Positions 55,953 through 64,000 of a DNA stretch of 64,000 nt are shown in pieces. A program made the translations under genes and the position numbers. The stretch comes from Geodermatophilus aquaeductus (GTDB taxonomy: Bacteria; Actinomycetota; Actinomycetes; Mycobacteriales; Geodermatophilaceae), in the NCBI RefSeq assembly GCF_900182545.1, contig NZ_FXTJ01000014.1, positions 1-64,000 of the forward strand, written 5' to 3'. Below the pieces are notes generated by a model. The model was not told the origin of the DNA and made no database searches. It was given only the letters and a program-made list of their open reading frames with translations. How positions within the stretch are numbered: the stretch's first letter is position 1; every line of letters starts with the position of its first letter.

Positions 55953-56638
55953 CGCGCGCCCTCGAGGTCAGCGACGCGCACGCGGGCGCCGGGCAGGTCG
56001 CCGTCGAGCAGGTGCAGCAGCGCGCGGGCGACGTCCGCGGGTGCGGCGAGGTCGGCGGGGTCGGTGTCGGGGTCGGCGGCGGCGTGCAGGTCGGTGGCCA
56101 TGTCGCCGGGGTCGACGGCGACCACGCGCAGCCCCGGGTGCTCGACGGCGAGCACGGCGGTGAGCAGGTCCAGCGCGGCCTTGCTCGCGCCGTAGCCGCC
56201 CCAGCCGGCGTAGGGCTCGACCGCGGCGTCGCTGCTGACCGAGACCACCGTCCCGCCGGCGCGCTCGAGGGAGGGGAGCAGTGCCTGCAGCAGCGCGAGC
56301 GGGGCGACGGTGTTGGTGCGCAAAACGTCCTCCAGCGCCGCCGGCGGGAGGCCGGCCAGCGGCGGCAGCGGGGTGGGGCCGAGCGTCGAGGCGTTGTTGA
56401 CCAGCAGGTCCACCGACCCGCCGGCCGCGGCGGCGAGCGCGGCACGGTGGTCGGGGTCGGCGACGTCCCCGGCCACGGCGGTGACCAGGTCGGGGCGGGG
56501 GAGCCCGGTGACGGCGGCGGCGAGGCGGCCGGCGTCGCGGGCGTCGACGACGAGCCGCCAGCCGCGCTGCGACAGCTCGGTGGCGAGGGCGAGCCCGAGG
56601 CCGCGGGAGGCCCCGGTGATCACTGCGGTGGAGGTCAT
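55949..56638 (-). CDS. Short-chain dehydrogenase/reductase, SoxR-controlled
   Basis: 229 residues. Classical SDR: TGASRGLG (8-15), LLVNNAST, SVSSD, YGASKAAL with catalytic Tyr and Lys, PGDMATD. NAD(P)-dependent oxidoreductase. The promoter is striking: -35 TTGACC (56670-56675), 19-bp spacer holding a SoxR box, -10 CACGGT (56645-56650), and the ATG six nt further on. The SDR and QueA-like genes are the probable targets of the divergent regulator. Confidence 0.9.
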   Translation of the reverse strand: MTSTAVITGASRGLGLALATELSQRGWRLVVDARDAGRLAAAVTGLPRPDLVTAVAGDVADPDHRAALAAAAGGSVDLLVNNASTLGPTPLPPLAGLPPAALEDVLRTNTVAPLALLQALLPSLERAGGTVVSVSSDAAVEPYAGWGGYGASKAALDLLTAVLAVEHPGLRVVAVDPGDMATDLHAAADPDTDPADLAAPADVARALLHLLDGDLPGARVRVADLEGAR

Positions 56639-56644
56639 GCGGTT

Positions 56645-56675
56645 ACCGTGGGACCTCGAGTCGACTTGAGGTCAA
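56645..56675 (-). promoter_or_regulatory. MerR-type long-spacer promoter of the SDR operon
   Basis: TTGACC (56670-56675) and CACGGT (56645-56650) on the minus strand, 19 nt apart, with the SoxR box filling the spacer. Over-long 19-20-bp spacers are the mark of promoters activated by MerR-family DNA twisting. Confidence 0.75.
56653..56672. promoter_or_regulatory. SoxR box
   Basis: ACCTCGAGTC-GACTTGAGGT: 20-bp palindrome with one mismatched pair, matching the SoxR consensus CCTCAAGT..ACTTGAGG in 15 of 16 arm bases. It lies between the SDR gene and the regulator gene. Confidence 0.85.
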
Positions 56676-56684
56676 GGGGGCGCG

Positions 56685-57152
56685 GTGGAGCTGCTGCCGA
56701 TCGGGGAGGTGGCCGCGCGGTCGGGGCTGGCGCCGTCGGCCCTGCGGCACTACGAGGCCGAGGGGCTCATCGCCGCGAGCCGCACGCCCGGCGGCGCCCG
56801 GCGCTTCCCGCGCTCGGTGCTGCGCCGGCTGGCGTTCGTGCGCGCGGCGCAGAACGTCGGCCTGTCGCTGCCGGAGATCCGCGAGGCGCTGGCAACGCTG
56901 CCCGACGCGCGCACGCCGTCGGCCGGCGACTGGGCCCGGCTGTCGGCGGGGTGGCGGGACCGGCTCGACGCGCAGATCGCCGCGCTCGAGCAGCTCCGCG
57001 ACGGCCTGTCCTCCTGCATCGGCTGCGGCTGCCTGTCGCTGACGGCCTGCGCGCTGTCCAACCCGGGCGACGCCGCGGCCGCCGAGGGGCCCGGCGCCCG
57101 GCGGCTGTCCCCGCTGCTGCGGCGGCTCCCGCCGGCCGGGCGCGCGGGCTGA
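56685..57152 (+). CDS. soxR: SoxR-like MerR-family redox sensor
   Basis: 155 residues. MerR HTH 1-70 (PIGEVAARSGLAPSALRHYEAEGLI), coiled coil, and the [2Fe-2S] site C111-x2-C114-x-C116-x5-C122 (SCIGCGCLSLTAC), identical in spacing to SoxR. Actinobacterial SoxR responds to redox-active small molecules such as pigments and quinones rather than running a SoxS cascade. GTG start only 12 nt from the SoxR box, so it may also affect its own gene. Tail of about 30 residues is low complexity. Confidence 0.92.
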   Translation: MELLPIGEVAARSGLAPSALRHYEAEGLIAASRTPGGARRFPRSVLRRLAFVRAAQNVGLSLPEIREALATLPDARTPSAGDWARLSAGWRDRLDAQIAALEQLRDGLSSCIGCGCLSLTACALSNPGDAAAAEGPGARRLSPLLRRLPPAGRAG

Positions 57153-57227
57153 GCGCGCCTCGCGGAGCCCCCGCGGGACGGGCATGATCCGGACGGGACC
57201 GGATCGCCGTCGCTGGAGGAGTGCCGC

Positions 57228-58079
57228 ATGACCCTCATGCCCGCCGCCTTCATCGGGCACGGCAACCCGATGAACGCCCTCGAGCGCAACCGCTACACCG
57301 AGGCATGGCGGGCCTTCGGCCGCGCGGTGCCCCGGCCGCGGGCGATCCTCGTCGTCTCGGCGCACTGGTACGTGCACGCCACCGCGGTGACGGCGATGCC
57401 GCGCCCGCGCACCATCCACGACTTCTTCGGCTTCCCCGGCGAGCTCTTCGACGTCTCCTACGACGCGCCGGGCCTGCCGGAGCTGCACGAGCAGGTGGCC
57501 GACGTCGTCTCGCCGACCTGGGTGGGCGCCGACCGCGACAGCTGGGGGATCGACCACGGCGCGTGGTCGGTGCTGCTGCACGCCTTCCCCGAGGCCGACA
57601 TCCCGGTCGTCCAGTTGTCGATCAACGCGCTCAAGGGCGTCGACTACCACCTGCAGATGGGCGCGGCGCTGGCTCCGCTGCGGGAGGACGGCGTCCTGGT
57701 GATCGGCAGCGGCAACGTGGTGCACAACCTCGGCGGGGTCAGCCGGGCCCTGCCCGACGCCGGCTTCGACTGGGCGCAGCGCTTCGACTCCGCCGCCCGC
57801 GAGCTCATGCTCACCGACCCGGGCGCGGTCGGGCGCCTCGACGGCCACCGCGACTTCGACCTCGCCGTCCCCACCCCCGACCACTTCCTGCCGCTGCTCT
57901 ACGTGGCCGGGATGGCCGGCGCCACGGGCACGACGGCGGAGGTGCTCGTCGACGGCTACGCCTACGGGTCGCTGTCGATGACGTCGTACACCGTCGGCAT
58001 GCCGGCGCCCGACGCCGCGGGCAGCGGCTTCGCCGCGCCCCTCCCGGACGGGCCCCCGGCGGACGGCGCCAACATCTGA
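57228..58079 (+). CDS. Extradiol ring-cleavage dioxygenase, DODA/YgiD type
   Basis: 283 residues, LigB-like fold. Metal-binding residues: GHGNPMNAL near the N-terminus, SAHWYVH, WGIDHGAWSVL, and VVHNLG. This is the class III extradiol dioxygenase family of plant/bacterial DOPA 4,5-dioxygenase. Substrate is some catechol. ATG with GGAGGAG about 6 nt upstream. It follows soxR on the same strand with a 75-bp gap; aromatic or quinone chemistry would fit the SoxR context (inference). Confidence 0.9.
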   Translation: MTLMPAAFIGHGNPMNALERNRYTEAWRAFGRAVPRPRAILVVSAHWYVHATAVTAMPRPRTIHDFFGFPGELFDVSYDAPGLPELHEQVADVVSPTWVGADRDSWGIDHGAWSVLLHAFPEADIPVVQLSINALKGVDYHLQMGAALAPLREDGVLVIGSGNVVHNLGGVSRALPDAGFDWAQRFDSAARELMLTDPGAVGRLDGHRDFDLAVPTPDHFLPLLYVAGMAGATGTTAEVLVDGYAYGSLSMTSYTVGMPAPDAAGSGFAAPLPDGPPADGANI

Positions 58080-58106
58080 GGTCCGTTCCGGATTCACCCC
58101 GGAGCG

Positions 58107-58122
58107 TGACGACGAGCCGTCA
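58107..58122. promoter_or_regulatory. short inverted repeat upstream of the surface/sortase pair
   Basis: TGACG-ACGAGC-CGTCA, in the 132-bp gap before the TTG at 58212. A second pair of CGATCG sites lies at 58142-58159. Purpose unknown; possible operator. Confidence 0.3.
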
Positions 58123-58211
58123 GGACGGAGGGGTCCGTCACCGATCGATGTCACGATCGTTCCCCCGGACAGCGACGCCGCTCATGTCCTGACACACCCC
58201 GGGGGGTCCCC

Positions 58212-59078
58212 TTGTCGTCGTCCTCGCACCGTTCCCCGACCCGCAGGCTGCGGGGCCGCCGGGCGCTCGTCGTCGCCGGCGTGCTCACCGCGGTGGTCGC
58301 CGCCCCCGGCGTCGCCTGGGCCGAGGAGCCCGCGGCGCCCGCCCCGGGCGCGGCGCTGGAGGAGACCCTGGGGAGCGTCCTCGGCCAGGTGGCGGGGGGC
58401 GCGGCCGGCGGGAGCGAGGCCCCCGCCCTGCCCCTCCCGGTGCCCGGTTTCCCACAGGAGTCGGCTCCGCAGGAGCCGGCTCCCGGGGGCGAGGCGGCCG
58501 CCGGGGGCGAGGAGGGACCGTTGCCGCCCGCGCCGCCGGAGCTGCTGGGCGCGCTCCAGTCGCTGCTGACCCCGCTGGGCGTGCCCGACACCTGCGTCCA
58601 GGGCGTGGCCGACGGCGTGGAGGACCTGCTGAACGGGATCCTGTCGCAGGACCCGCAGGCGGTGGTCGAGGACCTCGTCGGCGGCCTCGAGAGCGCCCTG
58701 ACCGGGCTGGCCTCCGGTCAGCCGCCGGCCCTGGACCCCGCCGTCCTCGGGGTCGGCGCCGCTGACGTCGCCGCCGACGTGCAGGCGCTGCTCGCGGCCT
58801 TCCAGGCCTGCCTCCCGGCCCTCCCGGGGTCCCCGGAGGAGCCCCCGGCGCCCCCGGCGCAGCCCGCGCCCGAGGCCCCGCAGGCCGCGCCCGTGTCCGC
58901 GCCGGTCGCCGAGCAGCCCGCGCAGTACCTCGGCTACGCCCCGACCGGCGGCGGCGAGGGCGTCGAGACCGAGGGTCCCGGCACCGCCGTCCCGCTGGCC
59001 GTCCTGGGCGGCCTGCTGGTCGCGGGCGGCACCGGTGCCGCCGTCTCCCGGGCGCGGTCCCGTGCGGTCGGTCGCTAG
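58212..59078 (+). CDS. Secreted protein with sortase-like C-terminal signal
   Basis: 288 residues from a TTG. Signal peptide about 1-37 (AWA-EEP), long Pro/Ala/Glu-rich stretches, two cysteines (PDTCVQG, AFQACLP) in a helical middle region, and a C-terminus shaped like a sorting signal: YAPTGGG at about 242-248, hydrophobic AVPLAVLGGLLVAGGTGAA, then SRARSRAVGR. The motif APTGG is not a classic LPxTG, so anchoring is inferred from shape and from the adjacent sortase gene, which overlaps its 3' end. Unrecognised family. Confidence 0.7.
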   Translation: MSSSSHRSPTRRLRGRRALVVAGVLTAVVAAPGVAWAEEPAAPAPGAALEETLGSVLGQVAGGAAGGSEAPALPLPVPGFPQESAPQEPAPGGEAAAGGEEGPLPPAPPELLGALQSLLTPLGVPDTCVQGVADGVEDLLNGILSQDPQAVVEDLVGGLESALTGLASGQPPALDPAVLGVGAADVAADVQALLAAFQACLPALPGSPEEPPAPPAQPAPEAPQAAPVSAPVAEQPAQYLGYAPTGGGEGVETEGPGTAVPLAVLGGLLVAGGTGAAVSRARSRAVGR

Positions 59079-59742
59079 GGAGCTCTCGGGCCAGCGGCTG
59101 CCGCTGCTGGTCTTCCTCGTCGTCCTCCTCGCGGGGGCCGGCGTCTTCGTCTGGACCGCCCGCCCGGCGGCCGACGCCGCGGCGTCGACCCCCGTGACCT
59201 CGCTGGTGGCGGTGCCGGCGACCGGGGAGGTGCCCGCCCTCCCGGCCGCCGGCGCGCCGGCCGACGGGCCGGTCGTGCCGGGGCGGATCGCGGTCCCCGC
59301 CATCGGCGTCGACACCGCGGTCGAGTCGCGCGGGACGGTGCGGTACGAGAACCCGTTCACCGGGCGGACCGTCGACGGCTACGGCGTGCCGCGGTCGATG
59401 CGCACCACCTCGTGGTGGTCCGACGGGCCGGCCCCCGGCTCCGGGCAGATGGCGGTCCTGCTCGGCCACGCCGGGACAGACGGCGGCGCGGTGTTCGACC
59501 GGCTGCCGGAGCTCGCCCCGGGCGACGAGGTGCTCCTGGTCGACGCCGGTGGCGCCTACCTGCGGCTGGAGGTCCTCGGTGAGCCGGTGACCGGGCTGGA
59601 CAAGGCCACCTCCGCGCTGGCGGACACGCTCAACGGCCACCCCGCCGACGCCGACCTCGCGCTCGTCACCTGCGGCGGGGAGTACGACGAGGCAGCCGGC
59701 GCGAGCGAGGACAACACCGTCGTCTTCGCCCGGATCGTCTGA
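59062..59742 (+). CDS. Class F sortase
   Basis: 226 residues. One N-terminal membrane helix (LPLLVFLVVLLAGAGVFVW), then the sortase barrel (RIAVPAIGVDTAVESRG) with catalytic H136 (LLGHAG), C204 (LVTCGG) and R224 (VFARIV). Sequence type and small size match class F sortases of actinobacteria. GTG 59062 lies inside the end of the preceding gene (17-nt overlap); GTG 59035 is an alternative. Its natural candidate substrate is the neighbouring secreted protein. Confidence 0.88.
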   Translation: MRSVARELSGQRLPLLVFLVVLLAGAGVFVWTARPAADAAASTPVTSLVAVPATGEVPALPAAGAPADGPVVPGRIAVPAIGVDTAVESRGTVRYENPFTGRTVDGYGVPRSMRTTSWWSDGPAPGSGQMAVLLGHAGTDGGAVFDRLPELAPGDEVLLVDAGGAYLRLEVLGEPVTGLDKATSALADTLNGHPADADLALVTCGGEYDEAAGASEDNTVVFARIV

Positions 59743-59743
59743 G

Positions 59744-59762
59744 CGTCAACCGTGAGTTGACG
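59744..59762. promoter_or_regulatory. inverted repeat at the start of the Clp-N gene
   Basis: CGTCAAC-CGTGA-GTTGACG, perfect 7-bp arms, directly after the sortase stop and overlapping the region where the Clp-N protein must start. Operator-like. Confidence 0.5.
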
Positions 59763-59764
59763 AC

Positions 59765-60241
59765 CTGCCCCGGGAGCCCGCCGACGCGCAGCAGGACTTC
59801 GCCCGCTTCACCCCTCGCGCGCGTCATGCCGTCGTCGCCGCCCAGGAGGAGGCCCGCTCCGCCGGGAACGCCGAGATCACCACCGGGCACCTGCTGCTCG
59901 GCCTGCTCGCCGAGCCCGAGGCGATCGCCGCGCGGGTCCTGGCGGGCCAGGGCGTCGACGCCGACCGGATCCGGGCCGCCGTGCGGGTGCCCGCGCCCGC
60001 GGAGGCCGTGCCGGCCCTCGTCCCGTTCGACGCGGACGCGCGCAGGGTCCTGGAGCTCACCTTCCGCACCGCGCTGCGGCTGGGGCACAACTACGTCGGG
60101 ACCGAGCACCTGCTGCTGGCCCTGCTCGACGCCGAGGAGGGCGCCGGGCCGCTCGCCTCGCTCGGCGTCACCCGGGCGGTCACCGAGGCGGCGGTCGCCG
60201 AGGCGCTCGCGGCCGCGGTCCGGCAGGCCGGCGGGGCCTGA
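59765..60241 (+). CDS. Clp N-terminal (R) domain protein, start codon unclear
   Basis: The coding frame runs from just after a TGA at 59753-59755 to 60241 and encodes two Clp-N repeats: FARFTPRARHAVVAAQEEARSAG...ITTGHLLLGLLAE and VLELTFRTALRLGHNYVGTEHLLLALLD. No ATG, GTG or TTG occurs in frame before the first repeat; CTG at 59765 is used here provisionally. The nearest GTG (59752) is out of frame by one base: dropping one T from GTGAGTTGAC would give MSDDLPREP. So either a near-cognate start or a one-base frameshift exists. Stand-alone ClpR-domain proteins may act as adaptors of Clp proteases. Confidence 0.7.
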   Translation: MPREPADAQQDFARFTPRARHAVVAAQEEARSAGNAEITTGHLLLGLLAEPEAIAARVLAGQGVDADRIRAAVRVPAPAEAVPALVPFDADARRVLELTFRTALRLGHNYVGTEHLLLALLDAEEGAGPLASLGVTRAVTEAAVAEALAAAVRQAGGA

Positions 60242-60247
60242 GGGAGC

Positions 60248-60553
60248 TCAGCCGGCCACGGCCGGGGGATCGGCCGGGGGATCGGCCGGGGGGTCGGCCG
60301 CCGCCGGGCGGGCGGCGTCGCTGATCCGCGGGAAGGGTCGGGTCGAGAAGACCACCTCGACCGGCAGCCCGAAGAACTCCGCGATCCGCAGCGCCAGGTG
60401 CAGGCTCGGGTTGTACTCGCCGCGCTCCAGGTAGCCCACCGTCTGGTAGTGGACGCCGAGGGCGTCGGCGAGCTCCCGCCGGGTCACGCCCTGCTCGGCC
60501 CGCAGCAGGGCGATCCGGTTGTAGACCGCGTCGGGACTCCGGTCGGCGCTCAC
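60248..60553 (-). CDS. XRE-family HTH regulator of the ABC-2 operon
   Basis: 101 residues. HTH about 10-65 (NRIALLRAEQGVTRRELADALGVHYQTVGYLERGEYNPSL) of the small YgzD/YozG type, with a short tail of PADPP repeats. Its GTG overlaps the permease stop (GTGA). Tiny HTH proteins encoded with ABC-2 exporters commonly repress their own operon; a palindrome-like site near the operon promoter (62366-62383) is a candidate target. Confidence 0.88.
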   Translation of the reverse strand: MSADRSPDAVYNRIALLRAEQGVTRRELADALGVHYQTVGYLERGEYNPSLHLALRIAEFFGLPVEVVFSTRPFPRISDAARPAAADPPADPPADPPAVAG

Positions 60554-61400
60554 CGGACCCACTGCAGCGACGCCTCCTTGGCCGCCTCGACCTGCGAGCC
60601 CGACTGCCGGCGGGCCATCCGGCGCAGCACCCGAGGGGTCACCAGCATCCCGAACACCGCCCAGGCGGCGAGCACGAGCACCGTCGCGCCGGTGCGCCAG
60701 GAGTCGCCCACCTCCAGGGTCACGGCGGCATCGGGCAGGAAGGCCGACCGCAGGCCGAGGCCGATCCAGTAGACGGGGAAGACCTGGGCCACCGCCTGCA
60801 CCCAGCCCCACAGCGCCTGCATCGGGAAGAAGACCCCCGAGATCGCGGTGAGGACGAGGACGGGCAGCATGCCCCAGGAGCCGACCTTCTGGGTGCTGGG
60901 TACGACCGAGCCCAGGATCATCCCGAGCGGCAGCGTCGCGAGCAGGCCGAGGGCGATCACCCACGCCACCGTCAGCCACCCGGCGGCCCCGCCGTGCATC
61001 AGCCCGTCGAAGAGCAGAAAGCTCGGCACGAGGATCGTCAGCAGCGAGGGCAGCAGGCCGAGGGAGTGGTAGGTGAGCTGTCCGGTCACGTAGCCCTGCA
61101 TGCCGTGGGGCAGCGCCTTGTGGCGCAGCAGGGTGCCGTCCTCCCGCTCCATGGCCAACGCGAAGGCGGGGCCGATCACGACGCCGAAGGCCAGCAGCCC
61201 GGCGAGGATGCTGGGCAGGGCGTACGTCGGGTAGGACAGCCCGGAGTCGCCGATCTCGTTGTCCCGGTTGAACCACAGCAGCAGCAGCGTGCCCACGGCC
61301 GTGAACAGGTAGAAGCCCTGGTCCTGGGGGCTGCGCAGGCTCTGCAGGAACTCCGTCCAGCCGCGGCGCAGGCCGAGGACGAGCGCGTGCCGGGTCGCGT

Positions 61401-61404
<4 letters not shown>
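60550..61404 (-). CDS. ABC-2 type exporter permease
   Basis: 284 residues, six predicted membrane helices (GFYLFTAVGTLLLLW; ALPSILAGLLAFGVVIGPAFALA; LPSLLTILVPSFLLFDGL; WLTVAWVIALGLLATLPLGMILG; MLPVLVLTAISGVFFPM; GATVLVLAAWAVFGMLV), with the ABC-2 EREDGTLLRHKALP cytoplasmic motif. Works with the upstream ATPase, stop-start overlap ATGA. Substrate unknown; drug or lipid export likely. Confidence 0.9.
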
Positions 61405-62342
<938 letters not shown>

Positions 62343-62365
62343 GGTGGGGGATCCGGCGGTGCCCC

Positions 62366-62383
62366 ATAGTAGAACTGCTACAT
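62366..62383 (-). promoter_or_regulatory. -10 and inverted repeat of the ABC exporter operon
   Basis: TACTAT (62366-62371) preceded by GTAGCAGTTCTAC, whose GTAG/CTAC ends pair across a 5-nt spacer. One of the few A/T-rich patches in this region; probable -10 with an overlapping regulator site. Confidence 0.5.
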
Positions 62384-63091
62384 CGAGAGCGGAAGTGCTG
62401 TGTCGGCCAGCGCGGCGGCCCAGATCCGGCAGGCGGCGGCGCCCGGGTGGAAGCCGTCCTCGGCGAACAGCCCCGGCCCGTCCAGCGGCGGGGCGGGCGC
62501 GTGCCGGACGCCCGGGCGGGCCAGGCGCTCCAGTTCGCCGTCGAGGACGCGGGCGTGCCGGCCGAGCACCCCGCGCAGCGGCTGCGGCAGCGTGGGGAAG
62601 CGGCCCATGTCGGGCAGCCCGGCCAGGACGACGACGCCGCCCGGGGCGGTGAGCGGCGCCAGTGCCCCGAGCAGCGCGGAGACGTCGCGGCGCCAGGCGG
62701 CCCGGCCGCGCAGCCGCAGCGTGTCGTTGACGCCGAGGACCACGAGGACGACGTCGGCGGGCGGGCCGGCCAGCCCGGGGACCAGGCGCACGAGGGCCTG
62801 CGCGGCCGTCGTCCCGGTGCGCGCGGACAGCCGCCAGCGCACCTCCCGCCCGCTGCGGGCGGCCAGCGCGGCGGCGACGGAGGCCGCGAGCGCGTCCTCC
62901 TGCCGGGCCACCCCGACCCCGGCCGCGGGCGACTCCCCGAGCACCGCGAGGGTCAGCGGCGGTGCGTCCCCGGCGACGACGCCGCTGCGCGGCCCCGCGG
63001 CCTCGGGCAGCACCGGTGTGCGGCGGCGCACCCCGGCGCCCTGCACGAGCAGCAGCGGGGCGAGGGCGGCGGCGGCCAGCCGGGAGGTCAC
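62378..63091 (-). CDS. SGNH/GDSL-type hydrolase
   Basis: 237 residues. N-terminal signal/anchor about 1-20. SGNH blocks: GESPAAGVGV (block I with the catalytic Ser; GES rather than GDS), LVVLGVNDT (block III Asn), and EDGFHPG (Asp and His). Esterase or lipase acting outside the membrane or on the envelope. GTG start overlapping the stop of the siroheme-synthase-type gene. The 3' end extends past the -10 of the exporter promoter. Confidence 0.88.
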   Translation of the reverse strand: MTSRLAAAALAPLLLVQGAGVRRRTPVLPEAAGPRSGVVAGDAPPLTLAVLGESPAAGVGVARQEDALAASVAAALAARSGREVRWRLSARTGTTAAQALVRLVPGLAGPPADVVLVVLGVNDTLRLRGRAAWRRDVSALLGALAPLTAPGGVVVLAGLPDMGRFPTLPQPLRGVLGRHARVLDGELERLARPGVRHAPAPPLDGPGLFAEDGFHPGAAACRIWAAALADTALPLSM

Positions 63092-64000
63092 GCCGGGGGA
63101 GTCTGCGCCCCCAGTGCGACGACGTCGCCGACCACCCACACCGCCGGCGGGCGGATGCCCTCCTCGGCCAGCGTCCGCGCCAGGCCGGCGAGCGTCGTCC
63201 GGACGGCGCGCTGGGTGGCCGTCGACCCGTCGGCGACGACGGCGACCGGAGTCTCCGGGGCGCGCCCGTGCTCGACCAGCGCCGCGGCGATCGCCCCGGC
63301 GGTGTCCACGCCCATGAGCACCACGACGGTGCCGCGCAGCCGTCCGAGCGCCGCCCAGTCGACCAGCGACTGCGGGTGCCCCGGCGGCACGTGCCCGGAG
63401 ACGACGACGAACTCGTGGGTCAGCCCGCGGTGGGTGACCGGGATGCCGGCCAGCGCGGGGACGGCGATCGCGCTGGTCACGCCGGGCACCACCTCGACCG
63501 GCACGCCCGCGGCGACGCACGCCTCGAGCTCCTCCATGCCGCGGCCGAAGACGAACGGGTCACCGCCCTTGAGTCGCACCACCCGCCTGCCGGCCAGCGC
63601 GTGCTCCACCAGCAGGGCGTTGATCTGCTCCTGCGCCATCGACCGCCCGCGCGGGAGCTTCGAGGCGTCGATGACCTCGACCTCCGGCGGCAGCGAGGCC
63701 AGCAGCGACTGCGGCGCCAGGTGGTCGGCCAGCACGACGTCGGCCTGCGCGACCGCCTGCTGCCCGCGCACGGTGATCAGCCCGGGGTCGCCCGGCCCGC
63801 CGCCGACGAGGACGACGCTGCCGGCCCGGCCGCCCGAGGGCTCGCGGGCGGCGCGGTCGCGGATGCTGCCGTCGGACAGCCCGGCGACGACGGCGTCGCG
63901 CACGCCGACCGCCCGCTGCGGGTCCCCACCGCCGTGCACGCCGACCACCAGGTCGCCCTGGCGGCCGACCGCGGGCGTCCACACGCTGGAGGCCGACCGG
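63088..64000 (-). CDS. Siroheme synthase-type uroporphyrin-III C-methyltransferase (partial at right edge)
   Basis: Reads in from the right edge and is open to the last base. Residues from about 63850 down form a complete SUMT (CobA) domain: VVLVGGGPGDPGLIT, DVVLADHLAP, KLPRGRSMAQEQIN, LKGGDPFVFGRGMEE, VVPGVTSAIAVPALAGIPVTHRG. Upstream of it, GDLVVGVHGGGDPQRAVGVRDAV matches the end of the precorrin-2 dehydrogenase half of CysG, so this is likely a CysG-type fusion (compare Rv2847c) whose N-terminus is outside the window. It converts uroporphyrinogen III toward siroheme or cobalamin. Confidence 0.9.
   Translation of the reverse strand, partial: RSASSVWTPAVGRQGDLVVGVHGGGDPQRAVGVRDAVVAGLSDGSIRDRAAREPSGGRAGSVVLVGGGPGDPGLITVRGQQAVAQADVVLADHLAPQSLLASLPPEVEVIDASKLPRGRSMAQEQINALLVEHALAGRRVVRLKGGDPFVFGRGMEELEACVAAGVPVEVVPGVTSAIAVPALAGIPVTHRGLTHEFVVVSGHVPPGHPQSLVDWAALGRLRGTVVVLMGVDTAGAIAAALVEHGRAPETPVAVVADGSTATQRAVRTTLAGLARTLAEEGIRPPAVWVVGDVVALGAQTPPA

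Noticed and set aside
59757-60434. 225-residue plus-strand frame over the Clp-N gene
   Set aside because: Ser/Pro/Arg-rich shadow; the overlapping frame carries two clear Clp-N repeats.

Overview
The window is very GC-rich, uses GTG starts freely, and is packed with 4-nt ATGA/GTGA stop-start overlaps. Gene content and order point to a high-GC actinobacterium. Two blocks follow the gene order I recall for Mycobacterium tuberculosis: leuA next to ask-asd (Rv3710-Rv3708c), and metallophosphoesterase - ponA2 - two Get3/ArsA-like ATPases - DUF4177 - RidA - Crp - small membrane protein - Nth - TlpA - CoA pyrophosphatase - MarP - EphE - holin-like protein - Acs (Rv3683 to Rv3667). The overall style suggests Geodermatophilaceae or a relative, but that is inference. 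No virus, plasmid, CRISPR array or rRNA is seen. The only mobile-element trace is the last 32 codons of an IS481-type transposase at the left edge.

Layout. 1-7.0 kb: transposase remnant, Rieske protein, TPM-domain membrane protein, glyoxalase-fold protein, flavin/F420 oxidoreductase, two pirins and a DUF5996 protein. 7.0-11.7 kb: a minus-strand cluster with two related GNAT-like proteins flanking an LASTG-anchored surface protein, followed by a MurE-like ligase with an altered amino-acid recognition motif. 11.9-16.5 kb: ABC-F ATPase, a membrane protein and a NarL-type two-component system. 16.6-23.0 kb: complete Mrp/Mnh cation/proton antiporter operon with A and B fused. 23.0-29.8 kb: leuA with a leucine leader peptide, an HTH protein with a Cys cluster, a phospholipase D family protein, and ask-asd. 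29.8-35.4 kb: GT87 family protein, S9 peptidase, two CNNM/CorC transporters, tRNA-Pro(CGG). 35.4-51.7 kb: the conserved envelope and acid/redox-stress neighbourhood, ending in acs. 51.8-58.1 kb: FhuF-like protein, DUF4038 glycosidase, methyltransferase, then a SoxR-type regulator divergent from an SDR/QueA-like pair, and a DOPA-dioxygenase-like protein. 58.2-64.0 kb: secreted protein plus class F sortase, Clp-N protein, an ABC-2 exporter with its HTH gene, an SGNH hydrolase and a siroheme-synthase-type gene cut by the right edge.

Regulation readable from the DNA is the most informative part. At least ten genes have a TAnnnT-like -10 hexamer 6-9 nt before the start codon and no Shine-Dalgarno sequence, so they are probably leaderless. 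leuA has a leaderless 15-codon leader with three adjacent Leu codons and an anti-SD segment. The SDR gene has a 19-bp-spacer promoter enclosing a near-perfect SoxR box. Aspartokinase has an internal SD plus GTG for a beta subunit. The EphE-like hydrolase can only keep its oxyanion motif by starting at CTG. The most plausible little-described units are the GNAT/LASTG/GNAT/MurE-like cluster and the SoxR/SDR/degenerate-QueA module.
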